Source: Polyangium spumosum
GTDB taxonomy: Bacteria > Myxococcota_A > Polyangia > Polyangiales > Polyangiaceae
Direction of reading: 5' to 3'
Length of the DNA: 64,000 bases
NCBI RefSeq assembly: GCF_009649845.1
Contig: NZ_WJIE01000013.1
Span: forward strand, 124,001 to 188,000
A model generated the notes under the pieces. It had not been told where the DNA came from. It searched no databases and saw nothing but the letters and a program-made list of their open reading frames with translations. Each line of letters starts with the position of its first letter. Within the stretch, counting starts at the first letter, position 1. Both the position numbers and the translations under genes were made by a program. Of the stretch, positions 8,041 through 16,654 are shown in pieces.

Positions 8041-8583
8041 ATGTCCATGGCAGACGACGACGATCTCGAAAGCCGGCTCGACGCCCTCTCGGTCTCCGAG
8101 ATGCGCCGCCGTGTCGACCTCGTGGTGGCATTCCTGCGCGAGCAACGCCGCGCCCTCGCGGTCGAGGTGGGCATGGCGCTCGAGGACGCGCCCGGCCCGC
8201 GGCCCGTGGTCGATCACGAGCAGGGTCAGCGGCACCTGGAGGAGCTCATGGAGATGCTCCCGCTGCTCCGGAGGCGGCTCACGCCGGAGGAGAAGGCGCG
8301 CATGATGCCGCGCAGCGAGGCGCGCACCGAGCAGATGAAAGAGGTGCTCGACGAGCTCGCCGCGGAGCCCGAGCTCTTCGACTCGCTCATGGAAGAGAGC
8401 GGGCTCGACGTCCGGCACGAGGACATCGTGCGGATGCGCGAGGGCGTGGAGAAGATGGAGATGCTCAAGGACGTCGAGCGGGAGCTCCGGCTGCTCGTGG
8501 ACGAGCTCCGCGCGTACCGCGAGCGGCTCGAGGCGAGCGTCGAGCAGATGATGAAGAAGGGCGCGGCGAAGCCCTCGAACTGA
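8041..8583 (+). CDS. Acidic coiled-coil protein of unknown function
   Basis: 180 residues, highly charged, without signal or membrane segment. Predicted largely helical: 'SEMRRRVDLVVAFLREQRRALAVEV' at the N-terminus and a heptad-like coiled coil near 135-172. The start is ATG 8041, 11 bp after the previous stop, so it is probably cotranscribed with the membrane-anchored protein. It has strong GC3 bias, so it is a real gene. No family recognised. Its stop is followed at once by the 21-bp repeat array. Confidence 0.65.
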   Translation: MSMADDDDLESRLDALSVSEMRRRVDLVVAFLREQRRALAVEVGMALEDAPGPRPVVDHEQGQRHLEELMEMLPLLRRRLTPEEKARMMPRSEARTEQMKEVLDELAAEPELFDSLMEESGLDVRHEDIVRMREGVEKMEMLKDVERELRLLVDELRAYRERLEASVEQMMKKGAAKPSN

Positions 8584-8590
8584 GAGGGCC

Positions 8591-8864
8591 TGCATGCGGC
8601 GTCGCCGTTCGTGCATGCGGCGCTCCGCCCCGTGCATTTGAGGCTCCGCCCCTTGCATTTGACGCGCCGCTCCGTGCATTTGAGGCTCCGCCCCTTGCAT
8701 TTGACGCTCCGCCCCTTGCATTTGACGCGCCGCTCCGTGCATTTGAGGCTCCGCCCCTTGCATTTGAGGCTCCGCCCCTTGCATTTGAGGCTCCGCCCCT
8801 TGCATTTGACGCTCCGAGCCGTGCATGCGGCGCTCCGATCCGTGCATGTGTCGTGCGGCGCTCC
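8591..8864. repeat. Thirteen-unit 21-bp tandem repeat array
   Basis: Units begin at 8591 and every 21 bp to 8843. The consensus starts TGCATTTGAGGCTCCGCC; sub-variants have ACGC or GCGG in place of AGGC, and the variants alternate in a non-random order (type order visible at 8633, 8654, 8675 and 8696, 8717, 8738). The first two and the last two units carry TGCATGCGG. There are no spacers, so it is not CRISPR. The 374 bp between the flanking genes hold only this array and a short unique stretch before the next ATG. Confidence 0.9.
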
Positions 8865-8957
8865 TCCACCCCGGTCCGCCTCCCCGCCGCTGGTCCGAAA
8901 CCACGCCGACCCCTCGACGACCCGCCTCGCCGGTGGTTCTGTCCCTCCACCGCCACC

Positions 8958-9920
8958 ATGACCGCCTACCGCGGCCGCTTCGCCCCCTCGCCCACCGGCG
9001 CCCTCCACCTCGGCAGCGCCGCCGCCGCCCTCTTCTGCGCCGCCGCCGCCATGCAAGCTCGCGGCGCCCTCGTCCTCCGCATGGAAGACATCGACCGCCC
9101 CCGGGTCGTCCCAGGCGCCGCCGAGGCCATCCTCGACGACCTCGCCTGGCTCGGCCTGCGCTTCCACGAAAGCCCCCAGCTCGGCGGCCCCTACGCGCCC
9201 TACGTCCAGTCCGAGCGCCTCGCCCTCTACGAAGCCGCCATCGACGCCCTCGCCGAGCAGGGCCACGTCTACTTTTGCGACTGCTCCCGCGCCGAGATCA
9301 CACGCGCCGCCAGCGCGCCCCACGCCGGCGAGGAGGGCCCGCGGTATCCAGGCACCTGCAGGCCCTTCGGCATGCGGAAACGCGACTTCCGACGACCCCC
9401 CGCCATCCGGCTCGCCGTCCCCGACGACGACCGCGCCCTCGTCACCGTGCACGACCGCGTCCTCGGCTCGTACGCCGAGCACGTCGGTCACGCGACCGGC
9501 GACTTCGTCCTCCGACGCGGCGACGGCGTGTTCGCCTATCAGCTCGCCTGCGTCGTCGACGACCTCGCCATGCACATCACCGACGTCGTGCGCGGCGGCG
9601 ACCTCGCCAGCTCCTCCGCGAGGCAGCTCCTGCTCGCCAACCTCCTCCGGCCTCGCGACACGCCCGCCTTCACCTTCGCCCACGTCCCCTTGCTCGTCGC
9701 CGACGACGGCAGCCGCCTCGCCAAACGCGACAAGGGCGTCCCCTTGCGCGACCACCGCGCACAGGGACACGATCCACGCGCGCTCGTCCGCGCCATCACG
9801 CGCGCCTACGGCCACGACCTCGGCGACACGCCCGCGCCCCTCGACGAGCTCGCCGCCACGCTCGACTGGTCGAGGTTGCCCCGTGAATCCGTCCGTGTGC
9901 CCGCGATCGTCACGCGGTAA
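8958..9920 (+). CDS. gluQ: Glutamyl-Q tRNA(Asp) synthetase
   Basis: 320 residues, the truncated GluRS paralogue that loads glutamate onto queuosine-34 of tRNA(Asp). HIGH-like motif PSPTGALHLGS (10-20), EDIDRPR (43-49), zinc ligands C107-x-C109 with Y130 and C134, and the KMSKS-equivalent LAKRDKG (254-260). It lacks the anticodon-binding domain of true GluRS, as expected. Start ATG 8958; the frame extends further upstream but only through the repeat-flanking region. The Ser/Thr kinase follows after 12 bp. Confidence 0.92.
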   Translation: MTAYRGRFAPSPTGALHLGSAAAALFCAAAAMQARGALVLRMEDIDRPRVVPGAAEAILDDLAWLGLRFHESPQLGGPYAPYVQSERLALYEAAIDALAEQGHVYFCDCSRAEITRAASAPHAGEEGPRYPGTCRPFGMRKRDFRRPPAIRLAVPDDDRALVTVHDRVLGSYAEHVGHATGDFVLRRGDGVFAYQLACVVDDLAMHITDVVRGGDLASSSARQLLLANLLRPRDTPAFTFAHVPLLVADDGSRLAKRDKGVPLRDHRAQGHDPRALVRAITRAYGHDLGDTPAPLDELAATLDWSRLPRESVRVPAIVTR

Positions 9921-9932
9921 GATCCCACGCTC

Positions 9933-10841
9933 ATGCAGCGCGAGAGCTCCGCCACCGCCGATGCGCTCCTCGGAGCCGTCATCGACAAGCGCTTCCGGGT
10001 CATCCAGTACCTCGGCAGCGGAGGCGTGGGGCACGTCTACGTGGCCGAAGGGCTACGCGGCGGGCGGAGCGGCCCCCGCCTCACCGTCAAGGTGCTCAGG
10101 CCCGAGCACCAGCACAACGAGAAGTTACGCGCGCGCTTCCATCGCGAGGTCGCCGCCGCCACCCGCATCGCCGATCCTCGCGTGCTGCAGATCCACGACT
10201 TCGGCGCCATGCCCGACGGCCTGCCGTACTTCGTCGCCGAGCTGCTCGTGGGCCTCGACCTCGCCGACACGCTCGCCTACGCGCGCTCGCTCGCGCCCGT
10301 CCGCGCCACGCGGATCGCCGCCGATACCGCCCTCGCCCTCGCCGCCGCGCACGCCGCCGGCGTCGTGCACCGCGACGTCAAACCCGAGAACATCTTCCTC
10401 GTGCACGCCCCCGACGGCCGCGAGCTCGTCAAGCTGCTCGACTTCGGCTTCGCCTGGATCGACGGCGATCCCGGCGGCAAGGGATCCTTTCGGCTCACCA
10501 CGAAGCGCTCGGCCGTCGGCACGCCCGAGTACATGCCGGCCGAGCAAGCCGCGGGGGAGGTCGCGCGGCCGACGAACGACATCTACGCGCTCGGCGTCGT
10601 GCTCTTCGAGATGCTCGCAGGCGCGCCGCCCTTCGTCGGGGCGCCCGTGTGGGTCGCCGAGAAACACGCCGTGGAGCGCCCGCCCCCGCTCCGGACGGTG
10701 AACCCCACCGTCGAGGCCTCGGTCGCGCTCGAAGCCGTGATCGCACGCGCGCTCGAGAAGGACCCGGCCCGCCGCTTCCCCACCGCCTCCGCCATGGCCG
10801 ACGCCCTGCACGACACCCCCGAAGGGCGCTCGTTGCGGTAG
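9933..10841 (+). CDS. Hanks-type Ser/Thr protein kinase, catalytic domain only
   Basis: 302 residues. Gly-rich loop GSGGVG (29-34), catalytic Lys in VKVL (53), HRDVKPEN (146-153), DFG (170-172) and activation segment end GTPEYMPAEQ (196-205). It has no transmembrane segment or sensor domain and stops just after subdomain XI (ALEKDPARRFPTASAMADAL). The usual P+1/APE sequence 'YMAPEQ' reads 'YMPAEQ', with two residues swapped, which may alter the APE-Arg salt bridge. Twelve bases after gluQ, probably cotranscribed; targets unknown. Confidence 0.9.
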   Translation: MQRESSATADALLGAVIDKRFRVIQYLGSGGVGHVYVAEGLRGGRSGPRLTVKVLRPEHQHNEKLRARFHREVAAATRIADPRVLQIHDFGAMPDGLPYFVAELLVGLDLADTLAYARSLAPVRATRIAADTALALAAAHAAGVVHRDVKPENIFLVHAPDGRELVKLLDFGFAWIDGDPGGKGSFRLTTKRSAVGTPEYMPAEQAAGEVARPTNDIYALGVVLFEMLAGAPPFVGAPVWVAEKHAVERPPPLRTVNPTVEASVALEAVIARALEKDPARRFPTASAMADALHDTPEGRSLR

Positions 10842-10972
10842 GAAATATCACCGTATCGCGCTGGACATTTGCCCCCGGGGCCGTCCCCTGCTAGACGCGG
10901 TGAATCCTCTCGAAGGGCGGCTCTGGTCGTGCGCAACGCTCGGGCGAGCCGAGCAAACCTCCCACGGGCCGC

Positions 10973-12295
10973 ATGGAAACCATGGGGCGAACGACCCCCT
11001 CTCCTCTGAATCACCTCCCCGATTACGCCGAGGCCGACCTCGAGCCGAGTTACACCGTCGGCGAGGCCCCGCTGCCCTTGCCGCCGTCCGAGCCCGCGCG
11101 TCGGTACGACGTCTCCTTCGAGGAGTCGCGTATCGATCCGGACGTGCAGAAGGTCATCCGCAGGCTCACGCGGCACGGGCACGAGGCGTACCTCGTCGGC
11201 GGCTGCGTCCGCGACCTCTTGCTCGACCGGAGCCCGAAGGACTTCGACGTCGCCACGAGCGCGCGGCCCGAGGAGGTGCGCGAGCTGTTCCGCAACTCGC
11301 GCATCATCGGCCGCCGCTTCCGCCTGGTGCACGTCCTCTTCCAGGGCGGCAAGGTCATCGAGGTCGCGACGTTCCGGCGCAACCCGAAGGACGACGGCGA
11401 CGAGTCGGCCGAGCTGCTCATCCGCAGCGACAACGTCTTCGGCGTCGCCAGTGAAGACGCGATGCGGCGCGACTTCACCATGAACGCGCTGTTCTACGAC
11501 ATCGAGGCGCGCCAGATCCTCGACTGGGTCGGCGGCATGGCCGACGTCGAGCGCCGCGTCGTGCACACGATCGGCGACCCCGAGACGCGCTTCCGCGAAG
11601 ACCCGGTGCGTATCCTGCGCGCGCTGAAGTTCGCCGGCAGGCTCGGCTTCGGCATCACGCCGGACGTCTACGACGCCATCGTCTTCTGCCGCGAGGCCCT
11701 CGCGCTCGCGGCCCGCCCGCGCCTGTCCGAGGAGATCCTGCGCCTCTTGCGCGGCGGTCAGGCGCGCCGGACGATCTACCTGTGCTGGGAGACGGGCGTG
11801 CTCGACGTGCTCCTGCCCGAGCTCAGCTCGCTCCTCTACGACGAGGAGCGCGAGGATGGCCCGGGCGTGCGGCAGTGGCGGCTGCTCGAGTACATCGACC
11901 GGCGCAGCGCCGAGGTGGGCGGGCTCGACGACACGGTGCTCTGGACCTTGCTGCTGCTCGAGCCGCTCAAGGAGGCGTGTGACGGCGCGCGGGATCGAGG
12001 CTCGGCCGTGGCCGATTTCCTCGAACCGCTCATCGAGCGGCTCGCCCTCTCGCGCAGGTACGCCGACGGCATCCGCCGCATCATCGGGGTCATGCCGCGC
12101 CTCTCCGCGGGCCGCGCCGGCCGCTTCGCGCGCACCGAGCTCTTCCAGGCCGCCGTGGAGGTGGCCTACGCCGACCTCACGGCCCGCGGCGAGTCGACCG
12201 CCACGCTGGAGCGCTTCCGCAGCTCCGCGCCGATGTCGCCGACGCCGCACCACCACCGCGAGCGCCCGCAGCCGTCACGTCGCGGGAGGCGCTAG
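10973..12295 (+). CDS. pcnB: Poly(A) polymerase / tRNA nucleotidyltransferase family protein
   Basis: 440 residues, class II nucleotidyltransferase. The catalytic LVGGCVRDLLL (74-84) and DFDVATSARP (90-99) are intact, followed by RRDFTMNALFYD (about 163-174) and the RNA-binding domain 'REDPVRILRALKFAGRLGF'. A long disordered N-terminus (1-50) and a basic C-terminus match bacterial PcnB (mRNA 3' polyadenylation) better than CCA enzymes, but the two cannot be separated safely by eye. ATG 10982 is an alternative start. It converges on the PAS-STAS gene with only 3 bp between stops. Confidence 0.85.
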   Translation: METMGRTTPSPLNHLPDYAEADLEPSYTVGEAPLPLPPSEPARRYDVSFEESRIDPDVQKVIRRLTRHGHEAYLVGGCVRDLLLDRSPKDFDVATSARPEEVRELFRNSRIIGRRFRLVHVLFQGGKVIEVATFRRNPKDDGDESAELLIRSDNVFGVASEDAMRRDFTMNALFYDIEARQILDWVGGMADVERRVVHTIGDPETRFREDPVRILRALKFAGRLGFGITPDVYDAIVFCREALALAARPRLSEEILRLLRGGQARRTIYLCWETGVLDVLLPELSSLLYDEEREDGPGVRQWRLLEYIDRRSAEVGGLDDTVLWTLLLLEPLKEACDGARDRGSAVADFLEPLIERLALSRRYADGIRRIIGVMPRLSAGRAGRFARTELFQAAVEVAYADLTARGESTATLERFRSSAPMSPTPHHHRERPQPSRRGRR

Positions 12296-12298
12296 CGC

Positions 12299-13525
12299 CT
12301 ATCGTCGCCGCCGCGGGCCGTGCTCCCTCAGCGCATGTTGCACCGTCGCCCGCGTCGGGAGCTCCTCGAGCGCGAGGCCCGCGGAGACGATCGTCCGCGC
12401 CGCCTCCGCCCGCAGCCCCGTGAGCACCACGCGTGAGCCGAGCAGCGTCGCGGCGCGCGCGGCCTGCACGAGCCCGAAGGCGCCCTCCGGATCGAGCGAC
12501 TGCACGCCCGTCAGGTCCAGGATGGCGAGCCGCGGGCGCCGCTCCATGATGCCTTCGAGCAGCTTGTGCAGGACGAGCGTGGCACGCTCCTCGTCCACCA
12601 CGCCGAGCAGCGGCATGACGAGCGCGCCGTCGTCGAGCGGGATGACCGGCGCCGAGAGCGCGATGACCTCCCTCGCGCGCGCCGTGAGCTGGTCGCTCAG
12701 GACCCTGTGCTCTTCCGAGGCGCGCCGCACCGCCGCGAGCAGCGCGGCGTTGTCCGCCTCGGCTTGCTTGAAGGTCGTCACGTCGAGCGTCAACCCGTAG
12801 AACCACTCGGGTTTGCCGTTCGCGCCGTGGCGAACACGCATGAACGACTGGAAGTACGAGACGCGCCCATCCCGCGCGAGGATCCGGTACGCAGGCGAGG
12901 GCCTGCCCTCCTCGACGGCGCGGGGGAGGTCCTCCATCACGCGCTTCTGGTCGTCGGGATGCACGATCGTGCCCCAGAAGTTCGGCGTGGTGAGCCACTC
13001 CTCGGGCGAGTAGCCGAGCGAGCGCTCGAGGTAGTCGCTGATGAACGTGGCGTTCGCGCGGCTGCCGTCCTCGCGGAACGGCGCGATCCACACGATGCCC
13101 GGGACGAGCGCGACGAGCTCGTCCCAGTGCGTCCAGCCGAGCTCCGCCTCGGCCAGGCGCTCGGCCGCGTGGCGCTCGGCGCGCACGAGGTCCTCCACGT
13201 CCCGCGTCACGCACACGACCGTGCCCGCGGCTTCGCCCTGGGTCACGACACGCAGGCTCGTCTCCACGTGCAAGAGCGCGCCGTCGCGCTCCGTCCGGTA
13301 GCGGAGCCCGCGCGCCTCGCCCGACGTCACGCCCTCGCGCCACGCCTGCGCGAGCCCATCTCGATCTGCCTCGCAGCCGAGCTCGACGATCGACGTCCCG
13401 ACGAGCGCCTCGGGCGAGCGCCCGAGGATACGCGCCGCCGCCGCCGACGCGAAGAGGAAGACCCCGGCGGCGTCGTGATGCGAGACGAGCTCGGGGCAAT
13501 CATCGAGAGGGACACCAGGGGACAT
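12299..13525 (-). CDS. PAS-PAS-STAS signalling protein (RsbR-like)
   Basis: 408 residues, soluble. A degenerate PAS domain (about 18-115: 'ILGRSPEALVGTSIVEL') is followed by a second PAS/PAC (about 140-265: 'RSLGYSPEEWLTTPNFWGTIVHPDDQKRV', 'YRILARDGRVSYFQ'). A short coiled linker leads into a C-terminal STAS domain (about 290-400: 'VDEERATLVLHKLLEGIMERRPRLAILDLTGV', 'LLGSRVVLTGL'). Such proteins act in stressosomes or as anti-sigma antagonists. The usual STAS phosphosite region reads 'DLTGVQSLDPEGA', with Ser present. No partner switch genes are adjacent. Confidence 0.85.
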   Translation of the reverse strand: MSPGVPLDDCPELVSHHDAAGVFLFASAAAARILGRSPEALVGTSIVELGCEADRDGLAQAWREGVTSGEARGLRYRTERDGALLHVETSLRVVTQGEAAGTVVCVTRDVEDLVRAERHAAERLAEAELGWTHWDELVALVPGIVWIAPFREDGSRANATFISDYLERSLGYSPEEWLTTPNFWGTIVHPDDQKRVMEDLPRAVEEGRPSPAYRILARDGRVSYFQSFMRVRHGANGKPEWFYGLTLDVTTFKQAEADNAALLAAVRRASEEHRVLSDQLTARAREVIALSAPVIPLDDGALVMPLLGVVDEERATLVLHKLLEGIMERRPRLAILDLTGVQSLDPEGAFGLVQAARAATLLGSRVVLTGLRAEAARTIVSAGLALEELPTRATVQHALREHGPRRRR

Positions 13526-13664
13526 CTCGCGCTCCTGGCGCGGCGTGTGGTGCGCGTTCAGAAACCGTCCCGATCATACCGCCGCTCGCATGCGAGGTGT
13601 GTCCTTCTGATAGAGTGCAACGAAGCGGCCGTGTCGCCGCACAACGGAATAAGGAGGACGAGAG

Positions 13665-14132
13665 ATGTCGCACCCCCATGATGGTCCGAAAGACCCGCCT
13701 TCGCGCCTCGACCGCCTCGAATCGCTCGAGGCGATCCGCACGATCAAGGCCCGTTACGCCGTCCTCGCCGACCGTTGCCTCGGCTCGCCGAGCAGCGCCA
13801 ACGCCGTGGCGCTCGCGGACCTCTTCACGGACGACGCCGTCGCCGATTACGGCTTCTTCGGCACGTTCACGGGGCGCGCGGAGCTGCTCAATGCCTTCGA
13901 GAACGTGCTGCCGGCGGGTACGCGCTGGAGCGCCCACTACATCGTCAACCCGATCCTGTCGGTCGAGGGTGATACGGCCCAGGGGTCGTGGTCGTTCCTG
14001 ATCCACGCCGTGCCGCGCACGCCGCCCGACGCCCCGCAGACGACGTTCTTCGGCGGCTACGAGGAAAAGTACCGCCGCGTCGGAGGCCGCTGGAAGATCT
14101 CCGAGCTCGTCGTGCGGTATTCGTCGCCCTAG
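13665..14132 (+). CDS. SnoaL-like (NTF2-fold) protein
   Basis: 155 residues. N-terminal helix 'LESLEAIRTIKARYAVLAD', then 'LADLFTDDAVADYGFFGTFTGRAELLNAFENVLP', 'WSAHYIVNPILSVEGDTAQGSWSFLIHA' and 'EEKYRRVGGRWKISELVVRY' follow the SnoaL/DUF4440-type NTF2 fold. A good Shine-Dalgarno (AAGGAGG, about 13650) precedes ATG 13665. Members are polyketide cyclases, dehydratases or small-molecule binders; none of these can be picked here. The transglutaminase gene follows closely. Confidence 0.8.
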   Translation: MSHPHDGPKDPPSRLDRLESLEAIRTIKARYAVLADRCLGSPSSANAVALADLFTDDAVADYGFFGTFTGRAELLNAFENVLPAGTRWSAHYIVNPILSVEGDTAQGSWSFLIHAVPRTPPDAPQTTFFGGYEEKYRRVGGRWKISELVVRYSSP

Positions 14133-14193
14133 CGTGATCTCGCGCGCCACGCGTGGAACTTCCGGGGCCTTCGTGGTTCACTACCGGAACGTC

Positions 14194-15801
14194 ATGCGCG
14201 TGGCCCAGCGTCCGTTCGTGCCCTTCGTCCTCGCCGCGACGATCGCCCTCTCCGGCACGGTCGACGCCCAGCAGAGCACGATCCTGCACGAGTTTCTCCC
14301 GCCCGATCCGCAGGAGAACCTCTCGTTCAACACGACCACCATCGACGGCGATCTGCCCGCCGCGGTGCAGACGCCGAGCGGCATCGCCACCGCGCCCGAT
14401 CCACGCAGGCCGCCCGACGCGCGCAACCTCTACGGCGGACAGACCACCGACGACACGCCCGAGTCCACCTACGAGCCCGACCGGGACACGCGCCGCCCGA
14501 ACGTCGAGAACTACGAAGACCCGTTCACGCCCTCCACCGCGCCCTTCAAGCGCCTGCGCGCCTTCGACGCCGTCCTCGACGACTACACCCTCGCCGTCCG
14601 TGACAAGACCCTCCGCCCCGTCCCCATCGGCGGCGCGCTCGCCCCGGGCGAGGAGACGTTTTACGGCGACTTCTCCGTCGGCCTCATCCCCGACCAGCCC
14701 GTGCGGATCCCCAACGTCGGCCCCGGGACGCGCCTGCTCCGCCTGAGCTCGAACCCCGAGACGCGGATCGAGGTCGTGCGCGACGGCGCCGACAACTGGT
14801 TCGTCCGCGGTCGTGATCGCAAGGAGGTGCGCCTCGTGGTCCAGCTCGGCATCCCGCGCGCGACGTTCGGCAGCACGTTCGCCAACGTCGGCTGGAGCGA
14901 GCTCGACCGCCTCGTGCCGCCGCAGCCCGCCACGCACCGCGCCGCCTTCACGCAGGTCGCCGAGGCCATCGGCGTCTCGCGCGAGATGCGGCCGCGCGAG
15001 GTGCTCGAGAAGATGGTCGGCTACTTCCGCTCGTTCGAGCCCTCCGACGATCCGCCCCGCGGCCGCGAGGACATCTACCTCGACCTCGCGCTCACGCGAA
15101 AGGGCGTCTGCCGGCACCGCTCGTTCGCCTTCCTCGTGACCGCGCTCAACATCGGCCTGCCCGCGCGCATGATCGTCAACGAGGCGCACGCGTGGGTCGA
15201 GGCCTTCGACGGCAACCTCTGGCATCGCATCGACCTCGGCGGCGCCGCGCTCAACATGCAGACCGAGCAGGACGATCGCCCCACGCACCAGCCGCCCGCC
15301 GACCCCTACGCGTGGCCGGAGAGCCAGGACTCCGGGCAAGAGATGGCCGACCGCGCCCGCAATCAGGCCGGCGGGCAGAGCGGCGCGTCGCAGAGCGGCG
15401 ATCAGAACGGCGCCACGCCTTCGCCGAGCGCGACCACGTCGTCGAGCGCGAGCGCGCCCGAGCCTCCGCCCGCGCCAACCACGAGCGAGCCGGCCGATCC
15501 CGACGCGCCTCCCGCGGAGATCACGGTGGGCGAGGTCGGCCGCGACGTACGCCGAGGGCTGCCGGTGATCTTGAGGGGCGAGGTGAAGAGCGGCGGCAGC
15601 ACGTGCCCGAACGTGCGCGTCGACGTGCTCTTGCGCAGCACGAACGCGCCCGAGGGTTTCGTCGTCGGCGCGCTCTCGACGGACGAGCGCGGCGCCTACC
15701 ACGGGCCCGTGGTGGTCCCGCGGGAGCTCTCGCTCGGCGAGTACGAGCTCGTGCTGCGCACGCCGGGCGGCGCGCGTTGTGGGGCAGGGGAGACGAGATG
15801 A
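14194..15801 (+). CDS. Exported transglutaminase-like protein
   Basis: 535 residues from ATG 14194, chosen because it begins a clear signal peptide (basic VAQR, hydrophobic FVPFVLAATIALSG, cleavage near VDAQQ). The transglutaminase core has the Cys-His-Asp triad: C306 in 'RKGVCRHRSF', H332 in 'EAHAWVE', D347 in 'HRIDLGG'. A Ser/Pro/Ala/Gln-rich linker (about 375-440) leads to a C-terminal carboxypeptidase-regulatory-like beta sandwich ('VDVLLRSTNAPEGFVVGALSTDERGAYHG'). A periplasmic or surface cysteine-type peptidase or cross-linker is likely. It overlaps the start region of the Nudix gene. Confidence 0.85.
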   Translation: MRVAQRPFVPFVLAATIALSGTVDAQQSTILHEFLPPDPQENLSFNTTTIDGDLPAAVQTPSGIATAPDPRRPPDARNLYGGQTTDDTPESTYEPDRDTRRPNVENYEDPFTPSTAPFKRLRAFDAVLDDYTLAVRDKTLRPVPIGGALAPGEETFYGDFSVGLIPDQPVRIPNVGPGTRLLRLSSNPETRIEVVRDGADNWFVRGRDRKEVRLVVQLGIPRATFGSTFANVGWSELDRLVPPQPATHRAAFTQVAEAIGVSREMRPREVLEKMVGYFRSFEPSDDPPRGREDIYLDLALTRKGVCRHRSFAFLVTALNIGLPARMIVNEAHAWVEAFDGNLWHRIDLGGAALNMQTEQDDRPTHQPPADPYAWPESQDSGQEMADRARNQAGGQSGASQSGDQNGATPSPSATTSSSASAPEPPPAPTTSEPADPDAPPAEITVGEVGRDVRRGLPVILRGEVKSGGSTCPNVRVDVLLRSTNAPEGFVVGALSTDERGAYHGPVVVPRELSLGEYELVLRTPGGARCGAGETR

Positions 15802-15814
15802 GCGCGCGGGGCGC

Positions 15815-16243
15815 GTGGTAGACGCGGTCCGGTTCGTCGAGGGCGCGCCGCGGCTCGCCGTGGGCGCGGCCGTGATCGATCGCAGCGAGGACGAGCCGCG
15901 GATCCTGCTCGTCCGCCGCGCGTTTCCGCCGATGGCCGGGACGTGGTCCTTGCCGGGCGGGCGGGTGGAACCTGGAGAGCGGCTCGAGGTCGCGGTCGCC
16001 CGGGAGGTGGCCGAGGAGTCGGGCCTCGTCGTGAGGGTCGGTCCGCTCGTCGAGGTCGTCGAGGTCGTCGATCCTCCCTACCATTACGTGATCCTCGATT
16101 ATGCCTGTCTCCGGACGGGCGGGGGTCTCTCGGCGGGGGACGACGCGAGCGAGGTGATCCTGGCGCGCGTGGACGAATTTGTCCGTCTCGGGGTGACGGA
16201 GGCCGTCCGGCGCGTCGTGAACCGGGCGCTCGTGCTGCAATGA
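15815..16243 (+). CDS. Nudix hydrolase
   Basis: 142 residues from GTG 15815; an in-frame GTG at 15779 would add 12 residues and overlap the transglutaminase gene. The Nudix box is complete (G49, E55, R63-E64, E67-E68, G70), so a Mg-dependent pyrophosphohydrolase acting on a nucleoside-diphosphate-linked substrate is expected. 'WSLPGG' precedes the box as in MutT/ADP-ribose enzymes. Specificity cannot be read. Tight spacing to the upstream gene suggests cotranscription. Confidence 0.85.
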   Translation: MVDAVRFVEGAPRLAVGAAVIDRSEDEPRILLVRRAFPPMAGTWSLPGGRVEPGERLEVAVAREVAEESGLVVRVGPLVEVVEVVDPPYHYVILDYACLRTGGGLSAGDDASEVILARVDEFVRLGVTEAVRRVVNRALVLQ

Positions 16244-16385
16244 GGTCGAACGGCGGGATCGTCCGCGCGTGATGCCAGGGGGATGCACAACACCCATGCA
16301 AGGGCCGCGCACCTGAAGCCGCGCCTTTGCCTCGGACGTACGTTTTGCATGTGACGGACGTCGGAATCCGCGCGCCACGCCGGGA

Positions 16386-16568
16386 GTGCGTGGCCCATCG
16401 ATTGCACTCTCCCACCACGTGCGCATCCTCGAAGTCGACCCCGGTCGCTGGCGCGTCGAATTCGACAGCGGCCTGGGCCTCGAAGTGGTCCTGCTGTTCA
16501 GCCGCACCGTGGCCTTTTGGCGATGGGGCGGTGAGCTCTTCGCGGAGGTAAATATCGGCGAGTCATGA
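16386..16568 (+). CDS. Small hypothetical protein (60 aa)
   Basis: GTG start at 16386 (internal GTG 16419 possible). Third positions are strongly G/C through most of the frame, and the peptide has the hydrophobic/charged pattern of a folded beta domain: 'VRILEVDPGRWRVEFDSGLGLEVVLLFSRTVAFWRWGGELFAEV'. A strong hairpin lies 25 bp after the stop. No family recognised. The 140 bp before it show no gene and presumably hold its promoter. Confidence 0.55.
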   Translation: MRGPSIALSHHVRILEVDPGRWRVEFDSGLGLEVVLLFSRTVAFWRWGGELFAEVNIGES

Positions 16569-16593
16569 AGGCGAATGGTGGAGAGGACGACCT

Positions 16594-16623
16594 GGAAGAG
16601 CCTGCCCGAGGGGAGGCTCTTCC
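16594..16623. terminator. Hairpin terminator after the 60-aa gene
   Basis: Perfect 10-bp inverted repeat GGAAGAGCCT (16594-16603) / AGGCTCTTCC (16614-16623) with a 10-nt loop, followed by GCTTTC. It lies between the converging small gene and the five-haem lipoprotein gene and may serve both strands. Confidence 0.6.
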
Positions 16624-16654
16624 GCTTTCGGGGCGTCGAGCGGGCGGCCGACCC

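Noticed and set aside
8591-8864. 21-bp array as a CRISPR
   Set aside because: Units are contiguous with no spacers, and no cas genes are present.
8226-10034. Long reverse-strand frame with seven-residue repeats across the array and the tRNA synthetase gene
   Set aside because: The repeat peptide is forced by the 21-bp period, and the rest is antisense to a clear gluQ with better codon bias.
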